From positions 1-29,192 of IMG/VR virus record IMGVR_UViG_3300033571_005662: DNA of 29,192 nt; one strand, written 5' to 3'. Below, piece after piece: positions 1-7,399 of the stretch; the stretch's first letter is position 1, and each line of letters starts with the position of its first letter. The translations under genes and the position numbers were made by a program. A model generated the notes under the pieces. It did no database searches. It was not told the origin of the DNA and was given only the letters and a program-made list of their open reading frames with translations. This DNA comes from a virus.

Positions 1-1
1 A

Positions 2-1102
2 GCACTCACTTACTTTACCGACAATAACCTCTACATCGACGCAAAAGACAGCACATCTAACATGATCTTCCGTGTCGGCAGCGATGCTGAGCGGATGCGC
101 ATCAATGCTAGCGGCAACGTCGGGATCGGGACTAGCAGCCCTGCGGGCCTCCTTGAAACGGCAAGCAGCAGCGACGGTAGCATTTTCGCTTCAACTTATG
201 TCGGTAGCGGGGTCGGCGGAAACTTCATTGGCCGCAAGGCTCGCGGCTCCCAAGGCTCGCCATCTGGCGTATTGAGCGGGGACACGCTCACTTCGGTGCT
301 TGGGCGTGGCTACACATCGGCGGGGGCTTTCAGCGCCAACGTGGGCGCTGTCTCTATTGTCGCGGCGGAAAACTTTAGCTCTACCGCCAACGGCACGAAT
401 ATTACTTTTGCCACTACCGCAACGGGCGCGACCTCGCGCACCGAACGCATGCGCATTGGCTCCAACGGCAGTGTGGCTATTGGGGGCACCGGAACAGACG
501 CTTCGCTGCACATCCAGTCGGCAGTGGGGGGCTACAACCGTCTGACCCAGATGTCTCCGAGCGGCACCTCGCTCGACGCCTTCAACATTATCGCCGCGAA
601 GGACGGCAGCGGGAGTGATTTGTGGTGGTCGTGGGGTGTGGATACCAGCAACCGCTGGCGGCTTAATCAAGGTGTGGGGTTCAGCACCAACGGCCTTTCA
701 ATCAGTGATACCGGTGAGGTCTATATCGCGGGCCTGACCGATCAAGGTGCCTACAACCTCCAAGTTAACGGCACGGGTGTGTGGGGCGCGGGTGCTTACG
801 TCAATGGCTCTGACCGCAACCTCAAGGAAGAAATTGCTCCGCTGGGCGATGCGCTTGATCTGGTCAACGCGCTGAAGCCTGTCACCTTCCGCTACAAGAA
901 GGATTATTCCAAGGACCAGTCCATCCAGCCCGGCTTCATCGCGCAGGAACTGCAAGAAGCTCTGGCCGATCAGGTCTATCTCGACGGCGTTGTGCAGGCT
1001 GGCCCCAAGCACCTCAACGTGGCATACCAGTCGTTGATCCCCGTCCTTGTAAAGGCCATTCAGGAACTTACCGCCCGTGTGGCAGAGCTAGAAGGAAAGT
1101 AA
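2..1102 (+). CDS. Tail fibre with C-terminal S74 chaperone/peptidase domain (5' partial)
   Basis: The reading frame is open to the first base of the window, so the gene starts upstream; 366 residues are visible. The N-terminal part has fibre-type beta repeats with the signatures ERMRI and VGIGTSSP, a shaft typical of tail fibres and adhesins. The C-terminal ~95 residues form a peptidase S74 intramolecular chaperone: Ser-Asp followed by RNLKEE (Ser about residue 270 of the visible frame), then GFIAQEL, and a final coiled coil ending AIQELTARVAELEGK. In characterised S74 proteins (endosialidase type) this domain drives trimer folding and then cuts itself off between Ser and Asp. The role is presumably host-surface recognition. 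It is a paralogue of the fibre at 16217-18439, sharing near-identical stretches. The first in-frame ATG is at 62, but nothing suggests it is the true start. The S74 call is strong; the receptor is unknown. Confidence 0.85.
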   Translation, partial: ALTYFTDNNLYIDAKDSTSNMIFRVGSDAERMRINASGNVGIGTSSPAGLLETASSSDGSIFASTYVGSGVGGNFIGRKARGSQGSPSGVLSGDTLTSVLGRGYTSAGAFSANVGAVSIVAAENFSSTANGTNITFATTATGATSRTERMRIGSNGSVAIGGTGTDASLHIQSAVGGYNRLTQMSPSGTSLDAFNIIAAKDGSGSDLWWSWGVDTSNRWRLNQGVGFSTNGLSISDTGEVYIAGLTDQGAYNLQVNGTGVWGAGAYVNGSDRNLKEEIAPLGDALDLVNALKPVTFRYKKDYSKDQSIQPGFIAQELQEALADQVYLDGVVQAGPKHLNVAYQSLIPVLVKAIQELTARVAELEGK

Positions 1103-1104
1103 AA

Positions 1105-1446
1105 ATGGCTATTACCAACATTTGGGCTGTCCAGCAGATGGACTGCTACCCCGAATACGAGGGCGAGACCGACGTAGTCTTCACTGTCCACTGGACCCTT
1201 ACTGCCACTGACGGCACCTACAACGGCTCTGTTTACGGCTCGATTGGCGTGACGCTCGATGAGGGTAGCACCTTCACTCCCTATGAGGACCTGACCGAAG
1301 CGCAGGTCATTGGCTGGGTGCAGGCCGCTATGGGCGAAGAACAGGTTGCGGCTTATGAAGCGAACGTGGCTGAGCAGATCGCAAACCAGATCAACCCACC
1401 TGTGGTCACTCCCCCTCTTCCTTGGGCCGCACCGGCTCAGGATTGA
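1105..1446 (+). CDS. Small tail-fibre-associated phage protein (DUF7936-like)
   Basis: A 113-residue protein starting two bases after the stop of the S74 fibre, with a purine-rich GAAGGAAAG site upstream, so it is translated from the same message. The N-terminal ~75 residues look like a small beta domain (WAVQQMDCYPEYEGETDVVF followed by a TYNGSVYGSIGV segment); the C-terminus is helical and then proline-rich (PPVVTPPLPWAAP). I recognise the N-terminal pattern as a small conserved protein often encoded behind tail-fibre genes, probably the DUF7936 group, but no biochemical function is known to me. A role as fibre accessory or assembly factor is inferred from position only. Confidence 0.65.
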   Translation: MAITNIWAVQQMDCYPEYEGETDVVFTVHWTLTATDGTYNGSVYGSIGVTLDEGSTFTPYEDLTEAQVIGWVQAAMGEEQVAAYEANVAEQIANQINPPVVTPPLPWAAPAQD

Positions 1447-1471
1447 TTTCCGCTAGGCAGGTGGCCATAAG
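1443..1471 (+). promoter_or_regulatory. Weak candidate promoter before the glycosyltransferase
   Basis: TTGATT (1443-1448) and CATAAG (1466-1471) are separated by exactly 17 bases and match four of six positions each to the sigma-70 hexamers. The -35 overlaps the stop codon of the upstream gene (TGA 1444-1446). A hairpin begins inside the -10, which could also mean the site is fortuitous. Confidence 0.25.
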
Positions 1472-1499
1472 GTAGCGTCCGCTATGGGCGCTATCTTAT
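1467..1499 (+). terminator. 15-bp hairpin, probable terminator/processing site
   Basis: ATAAGGTAGCGTCCG (1467-1481), loop CTA, and TGGGCGCTATCTTAT (1485-1499) pair along all 15 positions when three G-U pairs are allowed. The stem lies in the 62-base gap between the fibre operon and the glycosyltransferase gene. There is no true run of T after it, so it may be an inefficient terminator or an RNA processing hairpin. The glycosyltransferase ATG at 1509 lies only 9 bases beyond the stem, with no good ribosome site between. Confidence 0.5.
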
Positions 1500-1508
1500 A
1501 GGCTATCT

Positions 1509-2579
1509 ATGTCACTCAAAATTTGTGTGTACGCCATCTCCAAGAACGAGGAGATGTTTGTCGAGCGGTTCTGCAACTCTGCCAAAGATGCAGACCTCAT
1601 CCTGATTGCCGATACCGGCTCTACCGACAAAACAGTCAAGCTGGCCAAGAAGTGCGGCGCTAAGGTGCCTGAAATCTGCATCACGCCATGGCGCTTCGAT
1701 GACGCCCGGAATGCGGCTTTGGCACTGGTCCCACGCGATATCGATGTTTGTGTTAGTCTCGACCTAGACGAAGAGCTTCAGCCGGGTTGGCGTGAGGAGA
1801 TCGAGCGCGTTTGGACTGAGGGCACGACCCGCCTGCGCTACGGATTTGACTGGGGGGCAGGGATCGTCTTCAAGTACGAAAAAATCCACGCACGGCATGG
1901 CTACCGCTGGACCCACCCATGTCATGAGTACCCGATCCCGTATCTGATCGACGAGCAGTATGCCGACACCGACATGCTGATGGTGATCCACAAGCCCGAC
2001 AACACCAAGAGCCGAGGCCAGTACCTCCCGCTTCTGGAAATGTCGGTCAAGGAGGACCCTAATGACCCTCGTAACGCCTTCTACTACGCCCGCGAACTTT
2101 CCTTCCATGGCCAGTGGGAGAAGTCGATTGAAGAGTGCAACCGCTATCTGGCTCTTCCCGGTGCCAATTGGCCCAACGAACGATGCTATGCCTATCGAGT
2201 CATCTCTCGTTGCTATGATGCGCTCGGAAATTGGGATGCTGCAATGTCGGCTGCGCGACATGCTGTCATCGAAGCACCGCATACCAGAGAGCCATGGTGC
2301 GAGGTGGCCAAGCTTGCCTATCAGCGCCACCAGTGGCCAGAGTGCTACGGCGCGGCCATGTCGGCTCTTGCCATCGAGCATCGCGAATGGGTTTATACTG
2401 TTGACCCAGCCGTCTGGGGATCGCTGCCGCATGACTATGCCAGCATCTCCGCATGGCATCTTGGCCTAAAAGATGAGGCCCTGAAGCAGGCGCAGTTGGC
2501 GGTTGAGAAAAGCCCTGATGATGAGCGCCTCAAGCGCAACCTTGAGGGCATTATTAATGGCTTTGAAGACGAAGAGTAA
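1509..2579 (+). CDS. GT2-family glycosyltransferase with TPR-like C-terminus
   Basis: A 356-residue protein. Residues 1-90 are a GT-A fold start: a hydrophobic strand with NEE (KICVYAISKNEE), DTGSTD at 35-40, W-RFDDARNAAL at 61-71 and the DLDEE metal/nucleotide-sugar motif at 85-89, characteristic of family 2 glycosyltransferases. From about 190 to 345 the protein turns into helical pairs (RNAFYYARELSFHGQWEKSI, YRVISRCYDALGNWDAAMSA, LKDEALKQAQLAVEKSPDD), which read as TPR-like repeats. The sugar acceptor is not predictable. It sits alone between a hairpin and the head-tail adaptor gene, so it looks like an inserted accessory gene; it could glycosylate a virion protein or alter host surface glycan. 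The ATG has no convincing Shine-Dalgarno, suggesting low expression. Family call strong, role open. Confidence 0.85.
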   Translation: MSLKICVYAISKNEEMFVERFCNSAKDADLILIADTGSTDKTVKLAKKCGAKVPEICITPWRFDDARNAALALVPRDIDVCVSLDLDEELQPGWREEIERVWTEGTTRLRYGFDWGAGIVFKYEKIHARHGYRWTHPCHEYPIPYLIDEQYADTDMLMVIHKPDNTKSRGQYLPLLEMSVKEDPNDPRNAFYYARELSFHGQWEKSIEECNRYLALPGANWPNERCYAYRVISRCYDALGNWDAAMSAARHAVIEAPHTREPWCEVAKLAYQRHQWPECYGAAMSALAIEHREWVYTVDPAVWGSLPHDYASISAWHLGLKDEALKQAQLAVEKSPDDERLKRNLEGIINGFEDEE

Positions 2580-2646
2580 TGCATCTGGCGTGGCCAGTGA
2601 TTTCTTGCTAGAAACCTCCTGAACAGCACTAAGCTAGGCGGGAAGT

Positions 2647-3420
2647 ATGACAGCGCCACAGACCACGCCTCTGACCTATAATGGCTACGTTTCTCAAATT
2701 GCGACCATGGCAGTGGTGCAAACCACGACCGTAGGTGGCGTAGTTGAGGGCGTGGATGCGGAATTTAACTCCATTATCCCGCAGATGCTCAATTATGCCG
2801 AGCTTCGCATTCAGCGTGATCTTGACCTGCTGCCCTCCCAGACTTCCCGTAATTACACCCTGACGATTGGTAATAATCAGCTTCAGATCGACGTTAATGA
2901 CTTCGTCACCTTGCAGACGGTTCAAATCAATCAGGGCGGCAACACTTTTACGCTCCTACCCGTGACCAAAGAGGTGCTCCAGAATGTCTATGGCTCTTCG
3001 GGTTCGACGGGCCGCCCAATCTACTTTGCTATGTTTGGCGGCGATCTCTCTACTGGTGGCAACACTTATAATAACATCATTTTTGGCCCTTATCCTAATG
3101 CCGCTTACAACCTCACGATAACCGGCACCGTGCGCCTGCCGACTCTCTATCAGAATGCGGTTGCTCCGCTGGCCTCGACTGGGACCACGTTCATCAGCAC
3201 CTACCTGCCTGATTTGCTCATTCAGGCATCGATGATCTATATCGCCCAGTATCAGCGCAACTTCGGCCAAGCGTCGAATGATCCCGCGATGGGGCCGACT
3301 TACGAATTGCAGTACCAGAACCTTCTGAAGACTGCGATTGTTGAGGAAGCGAGGAAGAAGTACAGCGCAGCCGCTTGGTCGTCCATGTCGCCCGCTGTGG
3401 CGGCTACACCTTCGAGGTAA
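2647..3420 (+). CDS. Head-to-tail adaptor / tail tubular protein A-like
   Basis: A 257-residue protein. It has the usual build of the podovirus head-tail adaptor (T7 gp11 / P22 gp4 functional class): an N-terminal helical part (EFNSIIPQMLNYAELRIQRD at about 39-58), a middle beta part (LPSQTSRNYTL, NNQLQIDVNDFVTLQTVQI) and a C-terminal helix with YLPDLLIQASMIYIAQYQRN and YELQYQNLLKTAIVEEARKK. It would form the ring that joins portal to tail nozzle. The next gene, 6 bases on, encodes the nozzle-like protein, which is the expected order. The start follows a weak GGCGGGAAG site. The nearest named group is phage adaptor; assignment rests on pattern plus position. Confidence 0.75.
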   Translation: MTAPQTTPLTYNGYVSQIATMAVVQTTTVGGVVEGVDAEFNSIIPQMLNYAELRIQRDLDLLPSQTSRNYTLTIGNNQLQIDVNDFVTLQTVQINQGGNTFTLLPVTKEVLQNVYGSSGSTGRPIYFAMFGGDLSTGGNTYNNIIFGPYPNAAYNLTITGTVRLPTLYQNAVAPLASTGTTFISTYLPDLLIQASMIYIAQYQRNFGQASNDPAMGPTYELQYQNLLKTAIVEEARKKYSAAAWSSMSPAVAATPSR

Positions 3421-3426
3421 GCCGCT

Positions 3427-5517
3427 ATGCCTCATGCCAGTGTCAAGCTTAAGCCGGGTGTAGACCAGAACGAGACCCCAGCCCTTAACGAGGCTGGCAT
3501 TTCGACCAGCAATCTTGTGCGGTTCATTTATGACCGTGTGCAGGGTGCGCTGATCCAAAAGCTTGGCGGCTGGACCAAGTTCTACCCCAATACGACACCG
3601 GCAATTGTCCGGGCTCTGTGGGCTTGGGAGGATACTCAGGCCAGTTCATGGCTGGCGTATGGAACCGAGAACATCACCACCGCCGCTGAGTTGGGTGCCA
3701 TCAAGAATGGCGTCCAGCAAGATATCACGCCTCGCTATGCCTCTGACGATGTGGCGGCAGCAGCCTCGGCCATTTCTGGCAGCAGCTATGTGATCATCAC
3801 CGATGCCACCATAACGGGCATCACCCAATACGTCACTGTCTACATTGCGACCCACATTTCGGTTGGCGGCGTTGTGCTCTTTGGCCTCTACGAGTGCAAT
3901 CCTGATGGCTACATTGGTGGCACCACCTATTCAGTTCAGGCCGTAGATGCTCTGGGTGTACCTCTTTTGGCGACCAGCACGACTACGGCAACTTTTTTGC
4001 CCCTGTTTAGCGTCACTAGCGGCTCTACTGCTGTCACGGTGACGCTGCCTGACCATGGCTTTTCTGTAGGCGAAACTTTCCCTGTTTTGATGTCTACCAC
4101 TGTCGGTGGCGCGACCTTCCATGGCGGTTATCAGATTGTCAGCGTCACTGATGCCGACAACTTCGTGATCAATTCCACGACCACTCCGACATCAACGACC
4201 ACTGGCTATCTCAACGGCAATCAGGCCCACTACGTCTACAACTATGGTTTTGGCTCGATCCCTTCGGGCACTGGCTATGGCGTGGGGGCCTATGGCAGTG
4301 GCGGCTACGGCACAGGCACAGCCGTCATTCCCTCTACTGGCGCTCCTATTGCTGCGACCGACTGGAGCTTGGACAACTGGGGTGAGGTGCTTCTTTCCTC
4401 CCCGATCAACAGCTATTCTCCGCCTCTCCAGCCCATCTATCAGTGGGCTCCCAATGGTGGGGCACCCACGGCTGCGATCATCCCTAATGCCCCTCCGGTC
4501 AACGATGGGTTCTTTGTGGCGATGCCGCAGCGGCAGATCATTGCGTGGGGATCGACATTTAACGGCATTCAGGACCCGCTCCTGATCCGCTGGTGCGATG
4601 TCAATAACTACAACGACTGGATCGGGACCGTCCTCAATCAGGCTGGCTCCTATCGCATCCCTAAGGGCTCTAAGATTGTCGGCTGCATTCAGGGTCCGCA
4701 GCAGGGCCTTGTCTGGACTGATATCGGCGTCTGGTCGATGCAGTATGTCGGGCAGCCATTTGTCTATTCGTTCAACGAAATCGGCTCAGGTTGCGGCCTG
4801 ATCTCGCGTAAGGCGGCTGCCTCGATTAATGGCACCATTTACTGGATGGGGCCCTCTCAGTTCTTCTCGCTGACGGGCAGCGGCGTTCAGCCGGTCGCCT
4901 GCCCGATCTGGGACGTTATCTTCCAAGACCTTGACCAAGATAACGTGGACAAAATTCGCGTGGCGGTGAACTCGCGGTTTGGCGAGATCACATGGTATTA
5001 TCCTACCATGAGCAACGGAGGCGAGGTCAACGCCTACGCTAAGCACAATGTGCTGCTCGGCACTTGGGATTTCGGCACCTTGGGCCGCTCTGCGTGGATT
5101 GATCAGTCCGTTCTGGGTCCGCCAATCGGTTCCGATCCCAACACTCGCTATATCTATCAGCATGAGACTTCGACGGATGCTGATGGCCAACCGCTTCTGG
5201 CAAGCTTCCAGACCGGCTATTTTGCCATGGATGAGGCTGATGTCCTAACCTTTGTGGATCAGGTTTGGCCCGACATGAAGTGGGGTTATTATGGGGGCGT
5301 TCAGAACGCCACCGTTGATATCACCTTCTATGTGGCCGACTATCCGGGGCAGACGCCGAAGACCTTTGGCCCTTATCCGGTGACACAAAACACGACATTC
5401 ATCTCGCCGCGATTTAGAGGCAGGCTGGTGTCTATCGGCTTGTCCAGCAACGATGTGGGTTCATTCTGGCGTATCGGTAATATACGATACCGCCTGAAAG
5501 CGGATGGGAAGTTCTAA
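3427..5517 (+). CDS. Tail nozzle / packaged-DNA stabilisation protein (P22 gp10-like)
   Basis: A 696-residue, beta-rich protein. The opening (VKLKPGVDQNETPALNEAG, then LVRF and KLGGWTKF) is typical of P22 gp10-like DNA stabilisation or nozzle proteins, which form the beta-propeller tube below the adaptor and plug it after packaging. WAWED and WLAYGT, IPNAPPVNDGF and QRQIIAWGS, and the C-terminal W-R-I-GNIRYRLKADG belong to the propeller. An extra beta domain of about 65 residues (roughly 195-262: TVTLPDHGFSVGETFPV, then VSVTDADNFVI) is inserted and followed by a Gly/Tyr-rich segment with repeated YG-G-G units. The ATG has a GAGG site 9 bases upstream. It ends in TAATG, overlapping the next start. 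Confidence 0.75.
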   Translation: MPHASVKLKPGVDQNETPALNEAGISTSNLVRFIYDRVQGALIQKLGGWTKFYPNTTPAIVRALWAWEDTQASSWLAYGTENITTAAELGAIKNGVQQDITPRYASDDVAAAASAISGSSYVIITDATITGITQYVTVYIATHISVGGVVLFGLYECNPDGYIGGTTYSVQAVDALGVPLLATSTTTATFLPLFSVTSGSTAVTVTLPDHGFSVGETFPVLMSTTVGGATFHGGYQIVSVTDADNFVINSTTTPTSTTTGYLNGNQAHYVYNYGFGSIPSGTGYGVGAYGSGGYGTGTAVIPSTGAPIAATDWSLDNWGEVLLSSPINSYSPPLQPIYQWAPNGGAPTAAIIPNAPPVNDGFFVAMPQRQIIAWGSTFNGIQDPLLIRWCDVNNYNDWIGTVLNQAGSYRIPKGSKIVGCIQGPQQGLVWTDIGVWSMQYVGQPFVYSFNEIGSGCGLISRKAAASINGTIYWMGPSQFFSLTGSGVQPVACPIWDVIFQDLDQDNVDKIRVAVNSRFGEITWYYPTMSNGGEVNAYAKHNVLLGTWDFGTLGRSAWIDQSVLGPPIGSDPNTRYIYQHETSTDADGQPLLASFQTGYFAMDEADVLTFVDQVWPDMKWGYYGGVQNATVDITFYVADYPGQTPKTFGPYPVTQNTTFISPRFRGRLVSIGLSSNDVGSFWRIGNIRYRLKADGKF

Positions 5518-5858
5518 TGGCATCTCTTGGTGATCTGCTCACAGCAGCCAAAAATGGTGTTACAGCCATTGGCACCCTGACGCAGACCTACATTAATGTG
5601 CAGGGCGCGCAGAATTCTGGCCTGATCACGACTGACACTCTGGTGAAGCTTGGCCAGTCGCGGGTGGCATCAGTCTCCGTGATTACGGCTGGCAGTGCTG
5701 TCGGCTACATTTACGATGGCAACCAAGTCACTTCGACAACCAACCCGGTGTATGTTATTCCCAACACCGTTGGCATCACGGTCGTGAATATGCCTGTTGG
5801 TCTAGGTCTGGTTGTCGCGCCCGGTACGGGCCAAGAAGTCAACGTAAGCTATTCGTGA
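5517..5858 (+). CDS. Small conserved phage structural protein
   Basis: A 113-residue protein whose ATG shares one base with the stop of the nozzle gene (TAATG), implying translational coupling. The N-terminal ~35 residues are helical (MASLGDLLTAAKNGVTAIGTL, then TYINVQG); the rest alternates short strands (VASVSVITAGSAVGYIYDG, NPVYVIPNTVGITVVNM). No signal peptide and no cysteines are seen. Small proteins with this helix-plus-beta-sandwich look occur next to nozzle genes in phages of alphaproteobacteria, but I know no assigned function; a minor tail or virion decoration component fits the position. Confidence 0.6.
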   Translation: MASLGDLLTAAKNGVTAIGTLTQTYINVQGAQNSGLITTDTLVKLGQSRVASVSVITAGSAVGYIYDGNQVTSTTNPVYVIPNTVGITVVNMPVGLGLVVAPGTGQEVNVSYS

Positions 5859-5865
5859 GGTCGTC

Positions 5866-6876
5866 ATGCCGCTGAAGAAGGGTAAATCGCAGGCCACCAT
5901 CAGTGGCAACATCAGCGAGATGATCAAGGCTGGCCACCCGCAAAAGCAGGCTATTGCTGCTGCCCTTTCGACTGCGCGCAAGACCCGTGCTGGTGGTGGC
6001 CGCAATCAGGATGATATCCGCACCGCCAAGCGGCTTGGCATGGATGCCAGCAACATCTCTGAAGTGCGTGAAGCCGGTAAGCTGCGTGACTTCGATAAGG
6101 ACTTCCGCAGCAAGATGGCCGATAAGGCCCGCGATATTGCAGACCGGGTTAAGGCTGTTCGCGATAGCGGCGCTCTACCCTTCGAGGTCGGAACTCGCTT
6201 TACCACTCGGCATAGCCGCAAGAATAACTTGCCGCCCTTCCAAGTCGAAGGGCATTGGGCCGATCCGAAGGGTAATTATGGGTATAGCGTCCTTCGTGGC
6301 GACCCTGAAGGCGACGATTTTGAGCGCACTCGCGTTTATGGCATGCCTGAGCATCATGAGGGCTTTGAGCCCATGGGCGGCCTCAGGGCTGTCAAGCGCC
6401 ATGGCGGTCGCCTGACCCGCGCCACTGGCGGGCAGGTCACCAAGGTCCACACTGGCCCAATCCACAGCAGCGTTGCCGGTCGCACGGACCACCTGCCCAT
6501 GAACGTGCCCTCGGGTTCCTACGTCATTCCGGCTGACATCATCAGCGCCATGGGTGAGGGCAACACCATGGCTGGCTTCAAGCAGATGAAGCGCATCATG
6601 TATGGTGGCACTCCCTACGGCGCTGAGGGCGCTCCGTATGGCGCTAGGGGTGGTCCGTACAATGAGCCTCTGCCGGAAAAGGCCGCTGGCGGCTCGACCC
6701 AGACAGTCCCCATCATCGCTGCTGGTGGTGAATATGTGATCTCGCCTGAAGAAGTGTTGAAGGTAGGGAAAGGAGACCTCGATACTGGTCACCGAGTTCT
6801 TGATGAATTTGTAAAGCGTATGAGAGCCGAAACTGTAAAGACTCTGAAGGCCCTGCCGGGCCCCAAGAAGGATTAA
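5866..6876 (+). CDS. Conserved phage virion-module protein with duplicated YVI motif
   Basis: A 336-residue protein with a GAGG site 5 bases before its ATG. Residues 1-38 are a basic helical module (LKKGKSQATISGNISEMIKA, then PQKQAIAAALSTAR) common at the N-terminus of phage proteins; 50-105 is charged and helical; 125-170 carries an aromatic region with WADPKGNYGY. The C-terminal half contains two related units: 213-230 (VPSGSYVIPADIISAMG) and 281-301 (VPIIAAGGEYVISPEEVLKVG), each a Gly turn, a YVI strand and a helix. Between them lies a Gly/Tyr-rich linker (repeats of GxPYGA). RHGGRL, ATGGQV and AAGGEY resemble GG motifs in the two ejection-type proteins downstream, hinting at a shared assembly partner. 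No enzymatic motif is seen. Confidence 0.65.
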   Translation: MPLKKGKSQATISGNISEMIKAGHPQKQAIAAALSTARKTRAGGGRNQDDIRTAKRLGMDASNISEVREAGKLRDFDKDFRSKMADKARDIADRVKAVRDSGALPFEVGTRFTTRHSRKNNLPPFQVEGHWADPKGNYGYSVLRGDPEGDDFERTRVYGMPEHHEGFEPMGGLRAVKRHGGRLTRATGGQVTKVHTGPIHSSVAGRTDHLPMNVPSGSYVIPADIISAMGEGNTMAGFKQMKRIMYGGTPYGAEGAPYGARGGPYNEPLPEKAAGGSTQTVPIIAAGGEYVISPEEVLKVGKGDLDTGHRVLDEFVKRMRAETVKTLKALPGPKKD

Positions 6877-6892
6877 CTATAAAGGATTACCT

Positions 6893-7399
6893 ATGTCAGA
6901 TAAGAGCAAGTCTGAAGATATCATTATTCGCATTGGCACCCCTGAGGACCTCGATGGTCTGATGCAGATCGCCATGATGGCGACGGAAGAGAATGGATTT
7001 CTAGACCCTAATCCTGCCAAGCTGGCTGCCGAAATGTGGCCAGCCCTGCATCAGGATCACGGGATTGTGGGCATTATTGGCCCCAAGGATGGACAGATCG
7101 AAGGCGCTGTTCTTCTGCGGGTTGGAGACATGTGGTATTCGGATACTCAGGTTGTCGAAGAAAAGGCGATCTTTATCCACCCAGATTACCGCAGCGCCAA
7201 GGGCGGGCGCGCAAAGCGGCTTTGCGATTTCAGTAAAAAGGTAGCTGATGCTTTGGGCATCCCACTAATCATTGGCGTATTGTCGAATAGCCGCACTGAA
7301 GCTAAAGTGCGGATGTATGAACGCCAGTTTGGTAAGCCCAGCGGGGCTTTCTTTCTTTACGGCGCTAAAACTGGGATGAATTCCAGAGTGGAGCATTAA
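6893..7399 (+). CDS. GNAT-family acetyltransferase
   Basis: A 168-residue protein with an AAAGGA site before the ATG. It shows the GNAT layout: an N-terminal strand and helix (IIIRIGTPEDLDGLMQIAMM), central strands (GIVGIIGPKDGQIEGAVLLR, then DMWYSDTQVVEEKAIFIHPDYR) and the acetyl-CoA pyrophosphate loop at about 99-110 (YRSAKGGRAKRL, a variant of the R/Q-x-x-G-x-G/A signature), then helix, strand (LIIGVLSNS) and C-terminal YERQFGKPSGAFF. It transfers an acetyl group from acetyl-CoA to an amine; the substrate is unknown. It lies in the virion operon directly before the ejection-protein gene (TAA then ATG with no spacer), so a virion or ejection-protein substrate is possible, as is an injected enzyme that modifies host proteins. 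Confidence 0.8.
   Translation: MSDKSKSEDIIIRIGTPEDLDGLMQIAMMATEENGFLDPNPAKLAAEMWPALHQDHGIVGIIGPKDGQIEGAVLLRVGDMWYSDTQVVEEKAIFIHPDYRSAKGGRAKRLCDFSKKVADALGIPLIIGVLSNSRTEAKVRMYERQFGKPSGAFFLYGAKTGMNSRVEH

Noticed and set aside
1764-2459. 231-residue minus-strand frame opposite the glycosyltransferase
   Set aside because: The plus-strand frame carries intact GT2 motifs; the antisense frame has none.
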